Positions 58,974 to 64,000 of a stretch of 64,000 nucleotides of DNA are shown one piece after another. The DNA lies in assembly GCA_023375785.1 (NCBI GenBank), contig SZWC01008580.1, forward strand, positions 31,963 to 95,962, in the 5' to 3' direction. Each line of letters starts with the position of its first letter. Positions within the stretch are counted from its first letter, which is position 1. The position numbers and the translations under genes were made by a program. The stretch is from Penium margaritaceum. Taxonomy: Eukaryota; Streptophyta; Zygnematophyceae; Desmidiales; Peniaceae. The notes beneath the pieces are model-generated. The model was given only the letters and a program-made list of their open reading frames with translations. It made no database searches and was not told where the DNA came from.

Positions 58974-60902
58974 ATGACCGTCGGTCCAGAGAGCTTGCCC
59001 GTACAGCCTGTTTCATGTCCCACAGGTGCCCCTGCTTCAGTTCCCGCGCCTACTCCTACGCCAGTACCTGCGTCTGCTGGCATTCCTGTTTCTGTGTCTG
59101 GTCCAGTCTCGCCTAGTCCCGTATCTGCTCTTGCTGGCACACCTGCCTCTGTGTCAGGTCAGGTCTTGCCTGCTCCTGCTGTCACACCCAGCCCCGTGTC
59201 CCCCACACACGCATCTCGCACGGCATCACCTGCCTTGCCTCAGTCCCCACCATCTCTGGTTGTGCCTGTCCTTGAGCCTGAGGTGCGCCCCTCGAGCTCC
59301 GGTTACTCCCGTGAGCCCGGTGGCCGTCTTCAACCACTGGATTCCGGAGCTCACCGAGCGTCGGGCCCCGCACCCAGGCGCCCCTCTCGCATCATCGCGA
59401 GTGGTGACCCCGGCACAAAGGCCCTAGGCCTGAGTGTCCGCACTGAGCTCACAGAGGTATATCCAGCGTGCCCTCCAGGGCACGATCTCGTCACTCGCGA
59501 GTTCCATATCACTTGTGATGGAGCAGCTGATCTTGTGGTCGTCAAGCCTAGCACCAAGGCGTGTGCCCTTGCCAAACAGAGATCTCCCTCTATGGTGCCC
59601 GACCCGGGCACCCTGAGGGAAGCTCTCTCATCACAGGATGCTAACGCTTGGCGCGCTGTCAGCGAGGATGAGCTTTGCGCTATCCGAGAGCATAGAGTCT
59701 ACGAGCTTGTGGACCTTCCGCCTGGGAGGAAAACTATTCAGGTCAAGTGGGTCTTTTGCAAGAAAGTGAAGCCGGATGGCTCACTGGAACACTACAAGGC
59801 CCGCTTGGTCGTCAAGGGGTACTCTCAGATTGAGGGCGTCGACTACACTGACACTTTTGCCCCTGTCGGCCGCATGACCTCAGCTCTAGCTCTGTTCGGT
59901 GTAGTGGCTCACTATGACTCGGAACTGCACCAAATGGATGTGAACAATGCGTTCCTCCATGGCTCTGTGGATGAGGAGATTTACGTGGCTCAGTCACAAG
60001 GCTTTGAGGACGGTGACAAGGTCTGGCACTTGCGCAAGTCCTTGTACGGCCTCAAGCACTCTCCGCGATGTTGGAACCGGGAGATCACCGGCACTTTGAC
60101 TCGTGCGGGATATGTGCAGAGCGAGGCAGATCCCTCTCTCTTCATCCTACTGACACCCGAGCGGTTCACCGCCATCCTGGTCTATGTCGATGACCTTCTG
60201 ATCGCGTCTTTGTCCCTGGAGGCCGTGAAGGAGGCCAAGGCTGTCCTTAAGACTGCCTACAGCATAAAGGACCTCGGTCCTGCATCGGTGTTTCTTAGTA
60301 TGGACATCGTGCGAGATCGCGGGCATCGGACACTATTGCTGCATCAAGCCCGATACGCACGAGTCGTCACGGAGCGTTTCAGCGACCTCCTTGCTGTAGT
60401 GCCCACTGCTTCCACACCTCTTACACTTGATGGGCAGGATGTCCTGAAGGTGGATGATCCCACACAGCTGGGGGAGACAAAGGACGTGACCTTGTACCTC
60501 CGTCTCATCGGATCTCTGATGTACCTGGCCACTATCACACGTCCTGACATCGCTTTCGCTGTCAACCTCCGCGCTCAGTTCTCGTTGGCTCCACATGCCA
60601 GAGCCCTTCACGCGGCTGTGCCAGTGGTGCGATACGTGATCTCCACGCCGTACCTCGGACTCTGCTTTCGTCGGAAGTGTTCAATGGTCCTTGACGGCTA
60701 CACTGACAGCGACTGGGTATGGAGCCCAGATGGACGCAGCCGTATTGGCTACGTGTTCCTGCTCGCCGGTACCGCTCTGTCTTGGCGTAGCGGGAAGCAG
60801 GGCTGCATTGCACGTAGCTCATTGGAGACAGAGTACGTTGCTTTAGGCGTAGGGGCTGCTAAGGCGGTATGGCTGCAGCGCCTGTGTCTTGAGCTTGGTT
60901 AG
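58974..60902 (+). CDS. A reverse transcriptase and RNase H, 642-codon open frame
   Basis: This is the longest intact coding frame in the window. It is the same frame as the integrase, so the ATG at 58974 is internal to the polyprotein. Residues 1-120 are a Pro/Val/Ser linker. RT spans about residues 230-480: VYELVDLPPGRKTIQVKWVF, YKARLVVKGYSQIEGVDY, MDVNNAFLHG and the catalytic LVYVDDLLIAS (about 60180-60212). RNase H follows with DGYTDSDWVWSPDG and SSLETEYVALG. The frame ends at TAG 60900-60902. The last RNase H segment (CDNQSALAIVENSG, KHIAVEHHF) continues in frame to 61157. Only this stop separates it from a complete domain. Confidence 0.92.
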   Translation: MTVGPESLPVQPVSCPTGAPASVPAPTPTPVPASAGIPVSVSGPVSPSPVSALAGTPASVSGQVLPAPAVTPSPVSPTHASRTASPALPQSPPSLVVPVLEPEVRPSSSGYSREPGGRLQPLDSGAHRASGPAPRRPSRIIASGDPGTKALGLSVRTELTEVYPACPPGHDLVTREFHITCDGAADLVVVKPSTKACALAKQRSPSMVPDPGTLREALSSQDANAWRAVSEDELCAIREHRVYELVDLPPGRKTIQVKWVFCKKVKPDGSLEHYKARLVVKGYSQIEGVDYTDTFAPVGRMTSALALFGVVAHYDSELHQMDVNNAFLHGSVDEEIYVAQSQGFEDGDKVWHLRKSLYGLKHSPRCWNREITGTLTRAGYVQSEADPSLFILLTPERFTAILVYVDDLLIASLSLEAVKEAKAVLKTAYSIKDLGPASVFLSMDIVRDRGHRTLLLHQARYARVVTERFSDLLAVVPTASTPLTLDGQDVLKVDDPTQLGETKDVTLYLRLIGSLMYLATITRPDIAFAVNLRAQFSLAPHARALHAAVPVVRYVISTPYLGLCFRRKCSMVLDGYTDSDWVWSPDGRSRIGYVFLLAGTALSWRSGKQGCIARSSLETEYVALGVGAAKAVWLQRLCLELG

Positions 60903-61157
60903 TCAGTATCCGCCATTATGCTTCGTTGCGACAACCAGAGTGCTCTCGCCATTGTGGAGAACTCCGGTGTCTTTCACGCTCGCACGAAGCACATTGCGGT
61001 TGAGCATCACTTTGTGCGTGATCATGTGGAGCAACGTGTGATCTCCATCATGTGGGTTGGCACTAACATGAAGCGTGCTAATTTCTTGACAAACGCACTA
61101 CCTCGCGGAAAGTTTCCTGGTGGCCATTCGTTCTGTTGGGCTTTGCCCCATGTCTGA
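60903..61157 (+). pseudogene. A RNase H, C-terminal segment after the TAG
   Basis: It is in frame with the preceding 642-codon frame. It contains the third RNase H Asp (LRCDNQSAL) and the conserved tail KHIAVEHHFVRD. The stop at 61155 ends pol. Confidence 0.88.
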
Positions 61158-61260
61158 GAGTGGTTGAGTGTGGGATGTGTGTCCGTGTCCCATCTGTTTT
61201 ACTCACACTATTGTACTTGTCCCACTGCTGCACGTGTATGGACATGCGTACCATCAGGTC

Positions 61261-61269
61261 ATGGGGGAG
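61261..61269 (+). promoter_or_regulatory. Polypurine tract of A
   Basis: ATGGGGGAG directly before TGTTGTGATT. Confidence 0.9.
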
Positions 61270-61903
61270 TGTTGTGATTTGTGACGTTCTTGTACAGTCT
61301 ACTGTGACCACTCGGCCGTGTCCATACTCGTGCTTATCCCTGAGGCGGGCCCTGGTGACACCGGTGCGATGACTAGCGGCGGACTACCAGCTTGGAGCTG
61401 GCCGACTACCGTTCCAGAGCCCCGGACACTGCCGGGACTTCCTGCTGTTTTTTCTGCAGCTTGCAGGAGTTTTTCGGCGAACTGGCCATGAGCCCGATTT
61501 GCATGTTTTTGCGTTGTGTGTCCACCGACTGATGATGGATGCATGCATGTGACCAGTCGTAGCATCCGTCTTGTGATTGTGCACGTCTAGGTTCAGACGA
61601 CGTAGCATTCTGACATGTGTGCGCGGAGTTATGGCCAAAACAGTGGTCTTGGACCGGTTTTGGGACAGCTCTTGGACCGCCGCGTGTGACACCCGCTGTG
61701 CGCCGCGGCAGGTTTTTATTTCATGGACCTGTCATTTGTCATTTCTCTCTGCAAATGCTATTGAAGCATTCAGACACTTTGCCTTGTGTCCCCTAGCCAA
61801 ACTCTTGCTGTTGCGTGCACGACTTGAGTGTCGTCACCGTATGATCAGGCACTGACGCCTGGTCAACGGGAGTGTTGCTAGGAAGCTTCCTTGCATCTTC
61901 TCA
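61270..61903 (+). repeat. 3' LTR of A
   Basis: Aligned with 54089-54723 from TGTTGTGATT to TCTTCTCA. Confidence 0.95.
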
Positions 61904-61908
61904 GCAAG
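61904..61908. repeat. Target site duplication of A (right copy)
   Basis: GCAAG. Confidence 0.92.
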
Positions 61909-62580
61909 TGACCTCTTGACTACATCCATTTACACACGCTATCATTGCAGGTGACTGCGGCGATATGAAACTGTGGGCAACGCATCACCGTCGTCTCTGC
62001 TGGGTGCAAGATTGGCGTGGGCTCGTCCATGCTCAGTTGTGCCAGAGAGAGTTCTTGCTACTATCAGTAGTTGGTGATCAGGCATTTCATGGCTGAAACA
62101 TGAGAGAGATTACATGAGAGATGCATGCACCACATACGCTTGTGGTCGATGTGGATTTTTTATCATATCTGTTGTGCATGCTGTGCTTATTGTGTAGCCC
62201 TTGCACCGGGTTGCTGGTCCTGCGGGGCCACATTCTTGGTTGCTCCGAGATCTGAGTGACCACGGCGGCTTTTGGCCGACCGGTTTGGTTCGACCCTGGG
62301 TTGGTGGGCGGGCTCCACTTCGAGTGTCTCGAGTGGGTGGCCTGGTCAACCTTGTGCTAAGAGCTCGCTTGCTCGTTACTCTTTTCACTTGAATCTTGCT
62401 ACTCTCATAAGGTTTTTTTCACCAACTCCTTGCTCCATCAGTCACCATGGATGTTGAGGGTGCCTTGCTGGCATGGTAGCTAATGTATGTCGGTGTCTTG
62501 CCGCTAACTACAGGGCGGGTTGAGTCCCCGGGCTTGTTTTAGTGTCTAGGTTACCCTCCCGTTCCCCACCGGTTACAACT
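61909..62580 (+). repeat. Probable remainder of the 3' LTR of B (right end unknown)
   Basis: It should continue the LTR begun at 54061, by the insertion logic of A. I found no convincing second copy to mark its end. No coding domain was seen. Confidence 0.4.
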
Positions 62581-62584
62581 GTGG

Positions 62585-62640
62585 AAAAAAAAAACAAGAG
62601 ACCGGTGTTGCACGTAAAGCGCGCAACACCGGTCTCTTGT
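62585..62640 (-). other. Perfect 18-bp hairpin followed by T10 on the minus strand
   Basis: Arms 62594-62611 and 62623-62640 are perfectly complementary around an 11-nt loop. A10 at 62585-62594 becomes T10 after the hairpin on the minus strand. This resembles a hairpin RNA with a pol III-type stop, or the foldback end of a transposon. Expression is unknown. Confidence 0.6.
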
Positions 62641-63770
62641 ATAGGGTTAGATTGTGACCTAGCAAAATAATCCACATTTACATCTCTTGGGGTAGCCGGA
62701 TCAACTGTTCCCATAAGGAAGAATTGCACCAAGCTGGCCAATCATGGAGATTTATAGTGGCATTCCCTAGCAATGCATGCCAATCATAGAGGGTTTCTAT
62801 AAAAAAGTGTGAGCGTTATATTCCAGTTTTATATATTGCAGAAGAAAAGGAAAAGTTTCCCATTTTCAGATCATAGAGAATTCAGTTAGCCTGGACTGAC
62901 CTAAAGAACATATGAATGTCCTTAGTTTTTGTAGCCGGGATCAGTTATTCAGCTAGTCTTCCAAAAACACTGATCGGATGGATTGGACCCAAACCGTAGT
63001 GTCCGTTTTTTCCCGGTTGGCGTCGCATGGTGGATTCCGTGATGTCCGGATCCTCTTACGTCAGGAAGCCGATGGATTTGAAGACCGGCTGTCCGATGCT
63101 TACATCCGCCAGAATCTTCGCTTCGTCACTGGTGGACCCCGTCAGAAAAATGACCGATCCACTAATCACGATTTTCTTGCAACATCTCTTGACGACGAAA
63201 CTACTGTAGAGGGTTACTATGTAACCCAGAAAACGCAGCCAATGGCTGCGTGCCTGGATTGCGTTGTCTAGACCAATCACAGAGGACGGAAGCGTAGGAG
63301 AATATTCTTTTCCAGTCCATCGCATCCAAGCGCATCCCACTCCACCATTAGGCCCTTGGACCCTTCCCCGACCAGCTGATTGTTGTCTCTCCGACCTCCG
63401 CGTTGCGGCCGGCCGCCCTTGCAGCCGCCGACGCCGCCGCGTTTCCGGCGATCTTCCGTAGCCACCGCTCGTGCCTACGCCGACCGCCGCCGCCGGCGTT
63501 TCCGCTGACCATCGTTGCCAGCGTCGTCCTAACCTACTCTCTTTCGGCGGTCGCTGGCCACCGCGCGGCCATCTCTCTCCTTTTCAGGTCACGCGCGCAC
63601 TGCCCCCTGCTCGCGCTGCTGCTCCCGGCGCACCCCTGATGCCGCTCTTCCTGTTCGTGCCTGTGCCTGGCGCTTTGCCTGGCTGTTTGTGCCAATGCAA
63701 GGTTTGGCTGCTCGAGCCGCCATTTGTGCGAGGTCCACCGTCGCCGCTGCGGCAACAGCAGTAGCTACTG
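62641..63770. other. No recognised gene
   Basis: A 98-codon plus-strand frame (62978-63271) and a 95-codon minus-strand frame (63340-63056) overlap; neither matches a known family. From about 63400 the sequence becomes GC-rich and CGCCG-repetitive. This could be the edge of a gene with an upstream CpG-rich region, but I cannot support that. Confidence 0.35.
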
Positions 63771-63782
63771 CTTCTTCTGCTT

Positions 63783-63845
63783 CTCCTCCTCCTCCTCCTC
63801 CTCCTCCTCCTCCTCCTCCTCCTCCTCCTCCTCCTCCTCCTCCTC

Positions 63846-63902
<57 letters not shown>

Positions 63903-64000
63903 CTCGTCCCCCTCCTTTTTCTTCTTCTTCGTCTTCTTCTTCTTTTTATCTTCTTCTTTTTCTCCTTCTCCTTCTTCTTCGTCTGATTCTTCTTCTTCTT
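63783..64000. repeat. Trinucleotide repeat array: (CTC)n, (GTC)n, then (TTC)-rich
   Basis: (CTC)n at about 63783-63848 passes directly into (GTC)n to about 63903, then into imperfect TTC/CTT up to the window edge. Confidence 0.95.

Larger units (their letters stand above)
54089..61903 (+). mobile_element. A: structurally complete Ty1/copia element, 7815 bp
   Basis: Paired LTRs (635 and 634 bp), a tRNA-iMet primer site, a polypurine tract and an exact 5-bp target duplication (GCAAG) are present. Gene order is gag, protease, integrase, RT, RNase H, as in Ty1/copia. All catalytic motifs can be read, but scattered stops and at least two frameshifts break the polyprotein. The LTRs differ by several percent, so the insertion is not recent. 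A is the closest relative of the inverted pol in units 1 and 2. Confidence 0.95.

Noticed and set aside
62594-62660. Helitron 3' end (hairpin followed by CTAG)
   Set aside because: The CTAG lies more than 20 bases from the hairpin, farther than usual, and no matching 5' TC end or helicase was found.

Overview
The window is eukaryotic nuclear DNA from the green-plant lineage. Evidence: LTR retrotransposons with the plant-type initiator-tRNA-Met primer site (TGGTATCAGAGC), polypurine tracts followed by TGTTG, long microsatellites, N gaps and no compact operons. A charophyte alga such as Chara, or an early land plant, is my best guess; the sequence alone cannot settle it. I see no intact host gene, rRNA or functional tRNA. 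Nearly everything recognisable is transposable-element DNA, mostly broken by stops and frameshifts.

Left part (1-18.7 kb). 1-2.3 kb is the 3' half of a plus-strand Ty1/copia element (X) with its 3' LTR. About 3.4-18.7 kb is an old minus-strand Ty3/gypsy element (E): gag at 17.2-15.5 kb, pre-RT and N-terminal RT at 10.6-9.1 kb, the rest of RT, RNase H and the integrase zinc domain at 6.3-5.0 kb, and a diverged candidate LTR pair. Two insertions split E. One is a pogo-like DNA transposon P1 (6292-9138, TA target duplication, broken DDD transposase). The other is a minus-strand copia element D (10626-15494, 5-bp target duplication TTTCC). D itself carries a 770-bp non-autonomous element M1 (12506-13275) whose termini match P1. 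Reading frames continue across all three insertion points, so the nesting order is well supported.

Middle part (18.7-27 kb). This holds a heavily decayed plus-strand copia element (B2; gag-like 19.3-21.1 kb, RT/RNase H 23.0-24.5 kb), a (TC)n-gap-(TG)n tract, and about 2 kb with nothing recognised.

Right part (27-64 kb). A 7.98-kb segment is present twice in tandem (27052-35033 and 35034-43019). Each copy has an inverted minus-strand copia pol inside plus-strand LTR, primer-site and CAG-rich leader sequence. Next come element C (42535-50538; 1.63-kb LTRs, no pol, LARD-like), a copia pol B into which C inserted (50539-54060), and copia element A (54089-61903; TSD GCAAG), which inserted 28 bp into the 3' LTR of B. 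A is the best-preserved element, with a 642-codon open RT/RNase H frame. The end of the window holds a perfect 18-bp hairpin next to an A10/T10 run and long trinucleotide repeats.

The most unusual signals are the P1/M1 transposon pair, the half-tRNA primer site and heat-shock-element-like promoter of D, and tRNA-like A/B boxes inside the LTRs of more than one element.
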